The position numbers and the translations under genes were made by a program. This document shows positions 1 to 10,851 of a DNA stretch of 64,000 nucleotides, one piece after another; within the stretch, counting starts at the first letter, position 1; each line of letters opens with the position of its first letter. The stretch lies in the NCBI RefSeq assembly GCF_020379485.1, contig NW_026014664.1:56155-120154 (forward strand). The letters are read 5' to 3'. This stretch comes from Brassica napus (Eukaryota > Streptophyta > Magnoliopsida > Brassicales > Brassicaceae). Under the pieces are notes generated by a model. That model was not told the DNA's origin, ran no database searches, and worked only from the letters and a program-made list of their open reading frames with translations.

Positions 1-96
1 GCTTTTTAACGGTTTTATCGAGTCAAAGGAGTCGCAAAAAGATGATTAGGAAACCAGCCGCTTCCCGTGGTAGGAATATGACTTACCCTTTTTATT

Positions 97-1477
97 ATGT
101 GCAGATGGCTAATCGCGGGACAGGTTATGTTGGACGAGGTCGGATATGGGGAGAGGGTATGGATTGGACAGGCGGAGGATTGGGTCACAGATCAGATCAG
201 GATAATGGAAATGGCATTAGTGAGATGTTTGGACACGATAGGAGCCCTCTGCAGAGAACAAGATCTTTTCCGGGTTTACGGTAACATGACTAGAGTGAGA
301 GAAGACAGTATGGCGAGTATTGGCCCAAGTCGTAATTGGGACCAGAGACATCAACATGATCAATCCGTTCAATCAAACCCAAGGCCAGATCAGAACCGTG
401 CCACCAAAAGACCACAAGATCATGGAACCGAAAACACCCTGAAGCTTTTACATGACGTGATGACCGAGGCACTTGGTAACCAAGGCAGGCGTACTCAACC
501 CCCTGAAGTTTCCAAGCTATTATCTACCATGAAGAACATTGTATCCTACAAGTTCAAAGGAGGATCCGATCCTATTGAAGCCGACAAGTGGATAACTATG
601 ATGGAGAAGAATTTTGAAGCCATGGAGTGCCTGGAGGAGTACAAGAAGAAGATCGCTGTGTACTACTTGGAAGGCGACGCCACAAGATGGTGGGACAGCG
701 TAGACATGCAACGTGGACACACCATAACATCATGGGAGTCGTTCAAGGGAGAGTTTGAGAGGAAGTATTTTCCTCCGGAAGCAAAGCATCGATTGGAGCG
801 CCAGTTCATGAACCTTGTTCAAGGAGATAGGCCCGTAAGGAGTTATGAGTCGGAGTTCACAAGGTTGAGGCGACATGTCTTTGATGGGCATAAAGATGAA
901 GCAACTATGATCCGTAACTTTATGTACGGATTGAAGCCGGAGCTTGGAAGTCGTTTAGCTGGAAGCCACTTTAGCAGCTTATCGGATCTGGTAGAAAAGG
1001 CTGTTAATGTTGAGACTGTATTGGAGGCTGAAAGGAAGACCTTACCACATTCTGGTGGACACACCAAGTTTAGCCAAGGAGAAAGGCCAAATTTCAACAA
1101 GGGTCCAAAATCTTACAAAGGCAAAGGGCGAGGCTTTGGAAGCCAAGCCAACAATCGTAGTAACACTGGAGTATGTTACATATGTGATCAACCGGGACAT
1201 ATTTCTAAATTTTGTCCCAACAGACAACGGACTAACCAGGAAGGTTATTCATCGCTGAGGATGGAAGATGTTACTTGTTTCTTCTGTGGAAGGAAGGGCC
1301 ACTATGCATCGTCATGTCCAAACAAGCCAATCCCTGCGACCCCTCTCGGGATCCGAGCTCCTCCTAGCCGTCCAGCTATTGAGCCAGCACCAAAGAAGCA
1401 AAACCTAGGAGGTAGAGTTTATGCCTTAGGTGTAGAAAACCCAGACAATGTAGGACCGTCAAGCGGTCCCATCACAG
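97..1477 (+). CDS. gag: gag (capsid-nucleocapsid) exon of element 1
   Basis: This is the structural protein that packages element RNA in cytoplasmic particles. A Retrotrans_gag-type capsid core lies at about residues 150-320 (motifs include YLEGDATRWW and YFPPEAKHRLERQFM). Two CCHC zinc knuckles follow at 1174-1215 (CYICDQPGHISKFC) and 1276-1317 (CFFCGRKGHYASSC). The open frame runs from 97 to a TAA at 1492-1494, but I end the exon at 1477 because a GT-AG intron is predicted next and joins the frame to protease. The true N-terminus is uncertain: an ATG at 42 opens a different, basic Gly/Arg-rich frame that stops at 284, so a small frameshift near the start is likely. Family assignment is firm; the start is not. 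Confidence 0.8.
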
Positions 1478-1671
1478 GTATTGTGGGTGCTTAACCTCCT
1501 CTTTATATTGAATGGAAATTTAGTTTTTGGAATCTAGTTAGTATGCTGGTTAGGTATAGATTTCTTGATCGCTAGGTTGCGCGTTTAGAAATTTAGGATG
1601 ATGATTGATGGTTGTGAGAATTTTGATTAGTTTTTGTGATTGAGATATTGTTGATTGGGTTACTATGGCAG
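1478..1671 (+). other. predicted 194-bp GT-AG intron between gag and protease
   Basis: The segment starts GTATTG, ends ATGGCAG, is T-rich and contains stops in the gag frame. Joining 1477 to 1672 completes a phase-1 glycine codon and puts gag in frame with the protease domain (ITG before, TIHVAG after). Without removal, gag ends at 1494 and protease is in another frame. Element 3 has a predicted intron at the equivalent place. This is seen in sequence only; no transcript evidence is available. Confidence 0.65.
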
Positions 1672-2180
1672 GAACCATACATGTTGCTGGTAAAACCACA
1701 CATGTATTGTTCGACTCGGGGGCAACACATAGTTTTGTGAACCCTGAAGTAGCTGCCCGGTTTTGGTATTGTTTTGTGGTTGACAGAATAGATGTGGCCG
1801 TCTTGACCCCCGCAGACCGAACCCTTCAAGCAAATCAGTGTATCAAGAATGTTCCATTGGTAATTCAAGGCAAAGAGTTTGTGGCAGATCTGTTAGTCGT
1901 GCCTTTGAAAGGGTACGAGGTAATCCTTGGAATGGATTGGTTATCGAGCTACGGAGTTCAGATCGACTTTGGAAAAGGAAGGTTGTTGTTCAGCAGAGGT
2001 AAACGACCAGAGATGGTATACTATGGAATCAGTCCTAGTATGCCCGTGTCTTTGGTAGCAGCAATGAGAGTACAAGATTTGTTTCAAGACGGGGAAGTAT
2101 ATTTGGTGACCTTATCGGTTAGTGGAGGAGCCACTAATGATGAAGTTGGTCGAAGACATAGAAGTGGTCCAAGCGTTTGA
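1672..2180 (+). CDS. aspartic protease domain of element 1
   Basis: This is the retropepsin-type protease that would mature the Gag-Pol polyprotein. The catalytic triplet reads DSGA in [11 protein letters not shown], and the second conserved block reads [11 protein letters not shown], the usual flap/ILG region of plant Ty3/gypsy proteases. The open frame has its own ATG at 1665, but by the intron model the domain is entered from gag at 1672. It ends at a TGA at 2178-2180 after a frameshift near 2130: the frame that continues into reverse transcriptase overlaps it from 2122. Length and motifs are otherwise normal, so the fold was probably intact before the shift. Confidence 0.8.
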
Positions 2181-3492
2181 GGATATCTTTGCACCACTAA
2201 AGGAATTACCTCCACCTCGGAGTAATCCCTTTACCATTACTTTGGAGCCTGAAGCAAAACCTATAGCTAAGTCACCATATCGGATGGCACCTGCGGAGTT
2301 GGCCGAGCTAAAGAAACAATTGGAGGATCTATTGGAAAAGGGATTCATCCGGTCGAGCTCTTCACCTTGGGGAGCTCCTGTGCTATTTGTGAAGAAGAAG
2401 GACGAAAGCATGAGGCTGTGTATCGATTATCGTGGTATCAACAACATCACGATAAAAGATAAGTATCCTCTTCCGAGGATAGACGAGTTGTTAGACCAAC
2501 TAAAGGGAGCTAGTTGGTTTTCGAAGATTGATTTGGCATCAGGGTATCACCAAATTCCTATTGCCAAGTCAGATATTATGAAGACGGCGTTTCGGACGAG
2601 ATATAGGCAGTACGAGTTTGTAGTTATGCCCTTTGGTCTCACGAACGCACCTGCGGCTTTCATGCGCTTGATGAATGAAGTGTTTCACGACTACCTTGAT
2701 AAGTTCGTGATCATTTTCATTGACGACATCCTGGTGTACTCGAGAAGTAAGGAAGAGCACAAAGAGCATCTGAGACTGGTTATGGAGAGGTTACGAAATC
2801 AGAAGCTATTTGCCAAGTTCAGCAAATGCTCGTTTTGGAAGAGAGAGATAGGATTTCTGGGTCACATAGTATCAGGAGAGAGCGTGGCTGCTGATCCAGA
2901 AAAGGTCCAAGCCATACGAGAATGGCCTCGACCTACCATTGTGACAGAAGTAAGGAGTTTTCTCGGACTTACGGGCTATTATCGGAAGTTTGTTAAGGAC
3001 ATTTCCTCCATTGCAAAGCCTTTAACTAAACTTACCGGTAAAGGAGTTCCTTTCTTATGGGTGGAAGAAACCGAGAAGGCATTCAAGAAGTTGAAGGAAG
3101 CTCTCACGACCGCACCTGTGTTAGCTTTGCCCGAGCAAGGCAAACCTTACACGGTTTACACGGATGCTTCACGAGTTGGGTTAGGTTGTGTTCTTATGCA
3201 AAATGGGCGAGTCATTGCATATGCTTCACGACAACTACGGAAGCATGAGGATAACTACAGTACACATGACTTGGAATTAGCGGCCGTGGTGTTTGCTTTG
3301 CGAATTTGGAGATCTTACTTATATGGAGAAGAAGTGGAGGTATACACGGACCATCAAAGTCTTAAATACCTCTTCACGCAGCCAGATCTCAACCTGCGCC
3401 AGCGTAGGTGGATGGAGTTTGTGGCAGACTATGACATACGGATTCGCTACCATCCTGGTAAAGCGAATGTTGTTGCCGACGCCTTAAGTTGA
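2122..3492 (+). CDS. reverse transcriptase and RNase H of element 1
   Basis: This is the RNA-dependent DNA polymerase that copies element RNA, with the RNase H that removes the template. Palm motifs in order are [42 protein letters not shown] and the catalytic FIDD box at 2716-2727. The connection contains [16 protein letters not shown]. RNase H follows with [24 protein letters not shown] and [10 protein letters not shown], giving the usual Asp-Glu-Asp set. The frame ends at a TGA (3490-3492) directly after VADALS, where most relatives continue with Arg. A CGA-to-TGA change is the simplest reading, a typical decay of a methylated CpG. The polymerase itself has no visible catalytic loss. Confidence 0.9.
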   Translation: MEEPLMMKLVEDIEVVQAFEDIFAPLKELPPPRSNPFTITLEPEAKPIAKSPYRMAPAELAELKKQLEDLLEKGFIRSSSSPWGAPVLFVKKKDESMRLCIDYRGINNITIKDKYPLPRIDELLDQLKGASWFSKIDLASGYHQIPIAKSDIMKTAFRTRYRQYEFVVMPFGLTNAPAAFMRLMNEVFHDYLDKFVIIFIDDILVYSRSKEEHKEHLRLVMERLRNQKLFAKFSKCSFWKREIGFLGHIVSGESVAADPEKVQAIREWPRPTIVTEVRSFLGLTGYYRKFVKDISSIAKPLTKLTGKGVPFLWVEETEKAFKKLKEALTTAPVLALPEQGKPYTVYTDASRVGLGCVLMQNGRVIAYASRQLRKHEDNYSTHDLELAAVVFALRIWRSYLYGEEVEVYTDHQSLKYLFTQPDLNLRQRRWMEFVADYDIRIRYHPGKANVVADALS

Positions 3493-3498
3493 AGAAAG

Positions 3499-4549
3499 TT
3501 GGACGCAGATTTAGAGAAAGAAGTTGAGCTATTGAACCAGGAGTTGAAACAAGTGAAGTTGGTCGTTTTGGAAGGGCAAACAAGCGAGCCATTGGGACTT
3601 CAAGCGGTGAATCAGGCCAGCTGGATTCAGAGAATTCGAGAAGAACAACTTAAGGATGAGAAGCTACTGAAGATTGCTGAAGAACTAAAAGGACAAGCCG
3701 GGCCAATTTAATGCTGGATACTACTTGGCGGAGGACGGAACCTTGCTAATTAATGGGAGGATCACGGTTCCTAAAGGACAAGGGCTGAGAGATGAGATAC
3801 TAAGGATTGCACATCATTCTTTACTCAGTATCCATCCAGGAAGTTCGAAGATGTACCGAGACGTGAGAAGATACTATCATTGGACGGGCATGAAGAGATC
3901 AGTAGCACAATGGGTTGCTCAGTGTGCAACTTGTCAACAAGTCAAGGTGGAACATCAAGTTCCAGGAGGATTGTTGCAGAGTCTTCCGATACCTCAATGG
4001 AAATGGGACTCTATTTCCATGGATTTCATCCCCGGATTACCTACTGCTCCAGGTAGATCGAACAACTCGATATGGGTGATTGTGGATAGGTTAACCAAGG
4101 TCACACACTTGTTGCCTATGCAGGACACTGATAAAGTTGAAGTTTTGGCCGAGCTGTACATCGACCAAATCGTGACGTTACATGGTGTACCCTCAGACAT
4201 CATCTCAGATCGCGATCCAAGGTTCATGGCATCATTCTGGGAAGCACTGCAAGAAGCCTTGGGAACTAAACTTTACAAAAGCACGGCGTTCCATCCAGAA
4301 ACAGATGGCCAAACGGAGAGGACCATTAGGACCATCGAGGACATGCTGCGGATGTGTATTCTCGATTGGGCAGGAACTTGGGAGAAGCATTTACCATTGG
4401 TCGAGTTCTCTTACAACAATAGTCATCATTCGAGCATAGGTATGTCACCTTATGAAGCGTTATACGGAAGACCATGTAAAACGCCTATGTGTTGGACAGA
4501 TTGGGCGAAAGAAGAATGTTTGGGTCACCTATTGTTCAGGAGACCATGA
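3499..4549 (+). pseudogene. integrase zinc-binding and catalytic core of element 1, frameshifted
   Basis: This is the enzyme that would insert the cDNA into chromosomes. The linker 3499-3711 continues the RNase H frame, and a frameshift near 3705 moves to the frame 3725-4549. The HHCC domain is visible (histidines in [12 protein letters not shown], cysteines in CATCQ). The DDE core has Asp in SMDFIPGLP, Asp in IISDRDPRF and Glu in QTDGQTE-type context (here ETDGQTERT). [20 protein letters not shown] closes the core. A second frameshift near 4500 sends this frame to a stop at 4549 while the real continuation is the frame starting 4489. Confidence 0.85.
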
Positions 4550-5097
4550 TTAAACTGGAGACAATTCAGGCCAACATGAAGAAGGCTCAGGACCGTCAGA
4601 AGAAGTACGCAGACCAGTCAAGAAGAGAGGTAACTTTCGAGATAGGAGATTGGGTTTACTTGAAGGTTACAGCCCAAAAAGGGAAGGACAGATTTGGCAA
4701 GGTTGGGAAACTTGCGGTCAGATTCATTGGTCAGTACAAGATCATCGGGAAAGTTGGTGAGGTAGCTTACCGATTGGATCTGCCAGCAGATGTGCATCTA
4801 CATCCAGTATTCCATGTTTCCATGCTTCGGAAACATATACGGGATCCAAGTGCTGTTGAGCACGAGGGAATCGAGGAGTTGGAGACAAACCTTACATATC
4901 CGGAAGGACCAATCAGATTAGGAGAACGGCATATTCGGAAGCTCAAAAATCGTGAGATTTCTCAAGTAAAAGTGTTCTGGGGAAGACAAAACAGGATTCA
5001 TGTTACTTGGGAGGATGAAGCGAGATTTAAAACTGATCACCCAGAATTTTTCCGAGAGGACGTTGTAATGGAAAAAGGAGGCCCCTCAGAGCCTTAG
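4489..5097 (+). CDS. integrase C-terminal domain with chromodomain-like tail, element 1
   Basis: The segment begins in the alpha-helical linker of integrase ([20 protein letters not shown]) and contains the GPY/F-equivalent module ([23 protein letters not shown]) and the conserved VFHVSMLRK. The last 40 residues ([20 protein letters not shown] onward) resemble the chromodomain remnant of Tekay/Del elements, which in this family is thought to guide insertion into heterochromatin. The frame ends at TAG 5095-5097, a few bases before the polypurine tract. It reads as the C-terminus of the integrase begun at 3725, displaced by one frame. Confidence 0.8.
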   Translation: MLDRLGERRMFGSPIVQETMIKLETIQANMKKAQDRQKKYADQSRREVTFEIGDWVYLKVTAQKGKDRFGKVGKLAVRFIGQYKIIGKVGEVAYRLDLPADVHLHPVFHVSMLRKHIRDPSAVEHEGIEELETNLTYPEGPIRLGERHIRKLKNREISQVKVFWGRQNRIHVTWEDEARFKTDHPEFFREDVVMEKGGPSEP

Positions 5098-5120
5098 AAT
5101 TCGAGGACGAATTCTGTTAA

Positions 5121-5131
5121 CGGGGGGAGAA
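5121..5131 (+). other. polypurine tract of element 1
   Basis: The purine run CGGGGGGAGAA lies 24 bases after the pol stop and directly before the TGTAG that starts the LTR. This is the expected plus-strand primer position. Confidence 0.8.
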
Positions 5132-5559
5132 TGTAGAAACCCTTAAAAAAAAAAAAAAGAATGGTCGAGTATCCTTTGGGTGATCGAGTCGCGGACGATC
5201 AGATTGTTTTTGTCTGAACCATGAGTCAAGTATGCCGCTAGACAATGGTTAGACAATATAGTAGATTGATTCAAATGATGTTTGAAGCAAGACACTTTTG
5301 GAAGCACAACAGGAAGACCGGAAATTGGGCGAAAAACCCTAAATTTCGGTATTATGAAATTTTTTGAAGAAGCCGAAAGCTCGGTAAATATTTTTCCTCA
5401 AGATCAGAGTCCCAGTAGGGTTTATTAAAAATACTCAGGCCATCAGAACGGGTGTAGAAAAATATTTGGGATTGATAGCGGGATGAAAATTCACCGGAAA
5501 GGCCGAAATCGGCCGAATCGACCGAGAAGCTCGAGGTGGCTTGATGTGTATGTGTTCAG

Positions 5560-6030
5560 GACGTGGTGGCAGGCTCTTGACAGTGTGTGTGTCAAGGGAA
5601 GCAGGAGGTGTTGCAGTACATGCAACCTGTACATGCAAGTAGACATGTGCAGCACGAGGTGGAATGGCCAAGCACGAGGTGTTGCGATGCATGCGACCGA
5701 AGCATGCGGCCAGCCATGTGTGAGATGGGGTGTCGACCTGCATGCACTTCAGTCATGCAGCAGGCCATCTGGACGTGGGTGTGTCATCCTGCATGAGACT
5801 GAGGCATGCAGCCAGCCATGTGGAGCACGAGGTGGAACGGCCAAGCACGAGGTGTCGCGATGCATGCGACCGGGCCATGCGGCCAGACATGTGGAGGACG
5901 TGGTGTCAGCTTGCATGGGAGCAGGCCATGCATTCAGACAGGTAGAGGGCGTTGTGTCAGCTTGCATGTGAGCAGGCCATGCTGAAGGACATGTGGAGCA
6001 CGAGGTGCCGCCGCGCATGCGTCTGGAGCC
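5560..6030 (+). repeat. imperfect GCATGC/GTGGAGCACGAGG-type repeats in LTR U3
   Basis: Blocks containing ATGCATGCGACCG, GCATGCGGCCAG and ACATGTGGAGCACGAGGTG recur several times with different spacers, for example at 5640-5720 and 5815-5900. They lie directly upstream of the TATA box. Subrepeats in the U3 of plant LTRs often act as enhancer-like or silencing targets, but no function is shown here. Confidence 0.6.
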
Positions 6031-6086
6031 ATGCGAAGCGACACACAGGCTGCCACACGGCTTGTTCCTGATTGGTTGCTGATTCC

Positions 6087-6094
6087 TATAAATA
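6087..6094 (+). promoter_or_regulatory. TATA box of element 1 LTR
   Basis: TATAAATA lies 16 bases after ATTGGTTG (a CCAAT-like box on the other strand) and is followed by a C/A-rich leader, consistent with the start of the R region. Confidence 0.6.
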
Positions 6095-7540
6095 GGCTAC
6101 GACCCCCTCTCATTTCAAACCATCCAGAACACATCAAACGTACTTCAAAACATAAAGAGAAAGCAAAGAAAGAAAGATCGAGTTTCGATAGTTTTCGAGC
6201 GATTTAGGCAGTTTTCGAGAACAGTTACTCTGCTAATTTTGAGTCAGCACTTGGAGAAAGTTCTTTTCAAGTGAAGAGAGATAAGTTCTAGTGGAGACCA
6301 GGTAAAGTGGAATTCAGTCAAGAAGAGGGTCTACTTGTGAAGGTCGGGAAAGGGTTCGGATCGCAGAAGTCGGGTTTGGGGTCAAGGCCACGGTCAACCA
6401 AAAACTGTGAGTTATAATCAACTGATTGCTGAGTTGTTTTTATGCAGGGTCCCGTTACTTGGAAGTTGGATCATGGCAGGAGGCCAGGTCTAACTGAGTA
6501 ACGGTTTGAGTAGTTAATAATTGAGGTTATGTTGATTAAGTTGATAGCATGCTTAGTTATTGCTTGAGAACTTTAGTAGCATGCTAATGGTTAGGTTGAT
6601 TGGTTAGTTAGCGAATGCAGAATGCTTAGATGATATCGCTAAGTTGTGGATAGTTAGGTATTCTGGAATTAGTCTTTATGCCAGATTCTGGAATGTGGTT
6701 GATTGTGTTGTGATTATTACTTGAAACCTTGTGTTATTTTTACCGGGTTTAGTATTAATCATATATTGGCCGATAGCATTTGTGTAACCCACAATGCTAG
6801 GCATATTGTGGTGAGTTAGTGTTCCTTCAGACCTCGTACCCGGCGGGTTCAAGGAAACCCCTTATTCGCTGGATCGGGAAGACTCAGACGAACGGTGTCA
6901 TGTACTATGGCTGAGTATTACACGACGGTGTAATGGGGCAGTGACCCGAAGGACTGTGGGCTGTCGCGCGGTGACCCGAAGGACTGTGGGCCGCGGTCGG
7001 TTGAAAGTTCCTTCTTCTGGCCTTCGTGGTAGGAAGATAGGATATTGCCGATAGTGAAGGAGGAACATAACGTCACCAGGGCCCGAGTTTGATATATATA
7101 TATATATTAAATCGTGTTTTGGGTTGTTAAACCCTGGTTTAAATCAAGTTTGAGTTTGGCGATGAGCTAGTAATTAGCATAATGCTAGTTATCTTGCTTT
7201 CCTTTACCGCTGCGTATTTCAGATATTGCTTATTGTTATTGAATTGTGTTGTTAGGTGAACCTCTCGCTTTAGATTGTTTGGGGTGGGATAGCGAGGGGT
7301 TGTATTTGTTAGTTGGGGATTGTAACTCGCTGAGTAATGCTAGATTACTCACTCCTCACTCGTTGTTGTTTTCAGGTGACCAGTAGTGAGCTTGTAGAAG
7401 GCGCGGGAGGCTAGGCTGGCAGGTGTAGATTTGCATCTTCTTGCTTAAGACGCTTTCAGACTATAAGTATGTACTTTCGCTTTCTTGGCATGCCACCAGT
7501 TGTATAATATTTTGTGTATTGTAAACCAGATATTATATAA

Positions 7541-7550
7541 AATAAATAAA
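7541..7550 (+). terminator. polyadenylation-type signal in element 1 LTR
   Basis: AATAAATAAA sits in an A/T-rich stretch about 290 bases before the LTR end, a suitable place for transcript 3' end formation. Confidence 0.4.
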
Positions 7551-7840
7551 GCGAATGTTTTATGCAAATGCCTTGTTGTTCTGATATTAGCTTGTCCAAG
7601 CTAACACAACGTCAGATTAGAGTACGGGTTGAGAAGCCTTAGGCTTTTGTCTGACGGGATGTGTTAGTGGGTGGCTGGCCTAGTTACGAATTGCACCTTT
7701 TGTAACTTTGGCTGGATTGCCCGTTAACCCATCTTGTAGCACTCCTGAACCTTGGTAGACGGTCGGGCCGTCGGTCATGTTCTTGTTTGATTGTTGGCCG
7801 GTGGTTCGACATATGCCTAGAACGGTTTGGGGGTGTTACA

Positions 7841-8286
7841 AACGGGGTGTTAGGTTTTTTGGTGGTCGCGTTCGGACAATTTGTTAGTATTATCGTCGAA
7901 TTTTAACTTTTGCGACGTCTCGCAGTTGTTTCGGGGATTATACGTGTATCTTTGCGTGTTTGAAAGATGATAATTTTACGATTTTTGGACCGGATGAGGC
8001 CGCAGATAAGAGTCTTAATGTTTCCAGGCGTGTCCTGAAATTTTTTTGTGTTTAACTGAAGCGTATAAAGGAGCAACGTAGATTGTAGTAAAAGTTTTTG
8101 AAGTTTCTAAAAACTCGATTACAATAATGAAGATTTTTCTAAGTGGGAGTATACGAGTATATGCACCCACTCCCCCCCCCCCTTTTTAGAGAGGGGGATA
8201 GCTGAACTTGTCTTTTGACGAGCTGCCTACATACCCCTTTCGAGGATCAAGCCATCTCGTAGTTCTATTTCATGCAGCAAGTGTTT
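7841..8286 (-). other. non-coding 3' region of the Tat-type element
   Basis: No open frame of note. On the minus strand the stretch just after the coding region (about 8205-8275) has the Tat-like layout ACTACGAGATGGCTTGATCC then GGGGTATGTAGGCAGC. A purine run (16 bases, + strand C11T5 at 8172-8187) looks like a polypurine tract but is not followed by the TGTTGGGG that should start the 3' LTR, so it is probably internal. Confidence 0.6.
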
Positions 8287-9010
8287 TTACTCGGTGGTAG
8301 ATGTCGCGATGTCCGCCTTGACCATGTCGATCGTGGCTGGGTCAACGCTATTTTCCGGATGTTCCGGTTGAGTTGTAGCGTGGGCTTCGGACTCGTGTCG
8401 AGTTTCGACGTCCGATGCGTTTGCGTCGGTAGACGATTTTAATTTGTCTTTTCTTGGGGTGTTTTTGGCCGAAGATCGATCTATCTTCGTGCGTTTGCCT
8501 TTTGCAGTTGCAGAAGTCGTGATTTTCCTTAACTTGTGCTCTGCGAGGAAGCATAACCACGACTGTTTTGGCATCCCCAGATAGCCGCGACTCCGCTTGG
8601 GGTTGGAAATTTGAGACCCAGATGGTAGGTCGACAGAACTGCTTGCATGGCGTTGAGCCATGGGGTTCCCATGATCACGTTGTAGATAGTGGGATGATCG
8701 ACTACCGCGAACTCGATGATTTTTGTGATCTCCTTGGCCATGACTGGCAACTGGATCGATCCAAGAGTCATCGATACTTCGCCTGAAAAACCCGTGAGCG
8801 GTTTTGGCGTCGGAATTACTTCTCCGAGTTTGATGCTCATCCGCTTGAGAGTGTCGCGGAAGATTACATTGACCGTGCTTTCCGTGTCGACGAGTACCCT
8901 TCCAACTTCTAAGTCTCGTAAGACGAGATCTATGACGAGCGGGTCGCAGTGAGGTTGATCGATGCTGCCGGCTTCCTCCTTTGTGAAGGTGATCGAGCAA
9001 TTTTGGCCAT
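8287..9010 (-). pseudogene. protease and downstream polyprotein tail of Tat-type element, defective
   Basis: The protease reads in the frame covering 8529-8990. Its catalytic block lies at 8877-8888 on the minus strand and reads DTES, in a context (VLVD before, [10 protein letters not shown] after) where the family has DTGS. Loss of the glycine should abolish activity. The second block reads [20 protein letters not shown], typical of Tat proteases. The frame used by the knuckle upstream leaves the correct reading near 9010 and rejoins it near 8530, giving a basic Lys/Arg-rich tail ([21 protein letters not shown] region) that ends at a stop at 8287-8289. I infer two compensating shifts. Confidence 0.7.
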
Positions 9011-10798
9011 CTCGACTCTGCCTTATGTCGATAAGCCTTGATGGCCGACACAGTATTGCTGCAGTATTGTGATCCTCCGATGATCATATTGACTCTGCGA
9101 CGATTGTTATCGTTCCCCTTGTCGTCCGGCCTCATTCCGCGTTTATCCCCAGGCTGGTTTCGTTGGGGGGATTTTTCAGCGGGCGGATTTCTATCCGTCT
9201 TTGGAGGGCGATCAGAATCGAGGATGAGGTCCTTGACGCTAGTTACTTCCGAGAGCTCTCCAGCGAGTAGCTTCGCGGCTAGTCTTGCTCCCAAGACTTT
9301 GCAGTTGGTGGTGGAGTGTCCTCGGGACTGGTGGAACTCGCAGAAGGTGTTTTCGTCATACCCTTGATTACGAGTCCATGTGTTGCCCGTACTTGTCATT
9401 ACGAGAGTTCTTCTTTCTCCCTTTCGGATCCACGTCCTTCGAGGATGGTCTTGACGCCTTATGTTTTTGCGATAAGACTTTAGTTTCTTCCTCGACTATG
9501 ATGTAGTCCGTCGCTTTGTGGAAGGCGTCCTGGATCGTTCGCGGTTTGTTGAGAGTTATCCACTTTCTGAATTTCGACTTGTACCAGAGCGTCTTTCTCA
9601 GCGCATCGATGGCCACTTTGTCGCTTATCCCGCTGACCCTGGACATTATCAGCTTGAACCGACTGGTAAACTCACAGAGGGTTTCGTCTTCCCTCTGGGA
9701 GAGACTCCAGAGAGCAACATCGGAAGTTTCTCTGTTTATGAATACAGAGTATTGTTTGAGAAAATTCGATGCGAGCTGTCGGAAACTCCCGATGGTGTTG
9801 CGACGAAGGCGCGCGAACCATTCGAGCGCTGCTCCTTCCAGATTTTCGACAAACAGGCGGCAGTAACCGGCATCCTTTTCGCCGTCCTTCAGTCTAGCTC
9901 TTCCCATCGCGATGTGGAAAGCCTGAAGGTGCGCTCTTGAATCGGCCGTACCATCTTACTTCGGTACTTTGATTTTTCCCTGATCGGACACCCTCATGTC
10001 CGAAATGCGACTGGTAAAAGGGGTCTTCTGAGCTCGTTCCAGCAGTCGATCGATTTTGGGGGCAGCACTAGTAGCATGATGGATTTGAGACTTTACGGCC
10101 CTCACTTCCGCCGCAGTCTTGGTGATGTAGTCGCAAAGATTGCGGATATCCGATGTCTCGTCAGTAGATTTCCGAGCCTGTCGGTGTTTACTGCAAGTGA
10201 GCTCGGTTTGCCTTTCGGCCAGCTCCTCTTGTTCGTTAAAATAGGCGATTTCCTCTTCTTCCGTCATTGGTTTTTCGAACGAGGAGCCTTCCCGAGCAGA
10301 TCGGCTCCTGGTCCTTCTTTAATGTCTGTCGACGTCCTCGTCGGTGTCGTTGGAGACATCGCTAGGATCCAGGTCACTGTGTTCGGCTTCGTTATCCTCC
10401 GAGTCCTTTGCAAGGGGCGGAAGACTTTCAGGGTTCCCCTTTTCGATGGGAGATTTCTCGCTAGGGTTTTGACCAGAAGGTCGTTCCCGCGCGACTCCAG
10501 ATCTATCGAGTGGGGTAGCGAAGTCGAGCCTCTTCCCGTGGATTTTGGTGGTTCCGCGGGGATGGATTGCTTGAGTCCTCGCTGTTAAGGTTTCAACCTG
10601 TTTGGTCAAGGTGTTCACGAGCTTATCCTGTTTTTCCGACCTTTTCTCATAGGTGGCGAACATCTTTTTAAACTCCTCAAGCGTCGCAGCGTTGGCTTGT
10701 GCGTTGGCCGCGGATACGTCCGCTGCTGGAGTGTGGAGATCGGTGCCGCTGCCTCTGTTAAGAGGAGTTTACACGTTATCCGCGTCGTTAGTTGACAT
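9010..10798 (-). pseudogene. gag: gag of Tat-type element, interrupted
   Basis: The likely start is ATG at 10798 (minus), reading MSTNDADNV and then an in-frame stop. A second stretch (10663-10319) has a heptad-like helix ([16 protein letters not shown]) followed by an acidic tail. The next (10267-9956) is a charged leader. The capsid core (9907-9368) contains [20 protein letters not shown] and FLKQYSVF, the Retrotrans_gag signature. The nucleocapsid knuckle at 9301-9342 reads [14 protein letters not shown], the C-x2-H-x4-H-x4-C variant seen in Tat elements rather than the standard CCHC, and RRVNMIIGG follows. Stops and frame changes separate the pieces, so no full-length protein can be made. 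Confidence 0.8.
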
Positions 10799-10851
10799 GT
10801 CTGATTGAGAGTGATGTGGCTTTTGCGGGTTAGATTGATCCGTACCCCCCC

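Larger units (their letters stand above)
1..7840 (+). mobile_element. Ty3/gypsy LTR retrotransposon, Tekay-like chromovirus (element 1), 5' end outside window
   Basis: Domain order is gag with two CCHC knuckles, aspartic protease, reverse transcriptase, RNase H, integrase, then a chromodomain-like tail, followed by a polypurine tract and a long 3' LTR ending in TTACA at 7840. That order, with integrase after RNase H, defines Ty3/gypsy, and the chromodomain-like C-terminus plus double zinc knuckle point to the Tekay/Del chromovirus group. The 5' LTR and primer binding site lie left of the window. The coding region carries one in-frame stop (3490-3492) and frameshifts near 2130, 3705 and 4500, so this copy is not autonomous. 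The immediate right flank is the interior of a - strand Tat-type element that lacks its 3' LTR here, which suggests element 1 inserted into it. The other flank is outside the window, so a target-site duplication cannot be tested. Confidence 0.9.
5132..7840 (+). repeat. 3' LTR of element 1 (2.7 kb)
   Basis: It starts TGTAGAAACCC just after the polypurine tract and ends GGGTGTTACA, so the ends are TG...CA. Inside are an A-run at 5146-5158, a G/C-rich block of imperfect repeats at about 5560-6030, a TATA box at 6087-6094, a 20-bp direct repeat (6941-6960 and 6971-6990), a TA-microsatellite near 7092-7107 and an AATAAATAAA polyadenylation-type signal at 7541-7550. The 5' partner is outside the window, so identity between LTRs cannot be measured. 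I see no host gene in this stretch. Confidence 0.85.

Noticed and set aside
70..104. GT-AG segment near the start of element 1 gag
   Set aside because: 35 bp is too short for a plant intron and the frame change it would give is not clearly useful.
5483..5971. 162-codon Cys/His-rich ORF within the element 1 LTR
   Set aside because: It coincides with imperfect repeats in U3 upstream of the TATA box, overlaps similar frames on both strands and has no recognisable domain.
6407..6447. 41-bp GTGAGT...TATGCAG segment as an intron
   Set aside because: Below the usual minimum plant intron length; if the donor is used, a more distant acceptor is likelier.
7092..7107. TA microsatellite as an origin or special element
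   Set aside because: A simple short repeat inside the LTR; nothing else supports a function.
8172..8187. Purine run as the polypurine tract bordering a 3' LTR of the Tat-type element
   Set aside because: The following minus-strand sequence does not match the LTR start at 12261.
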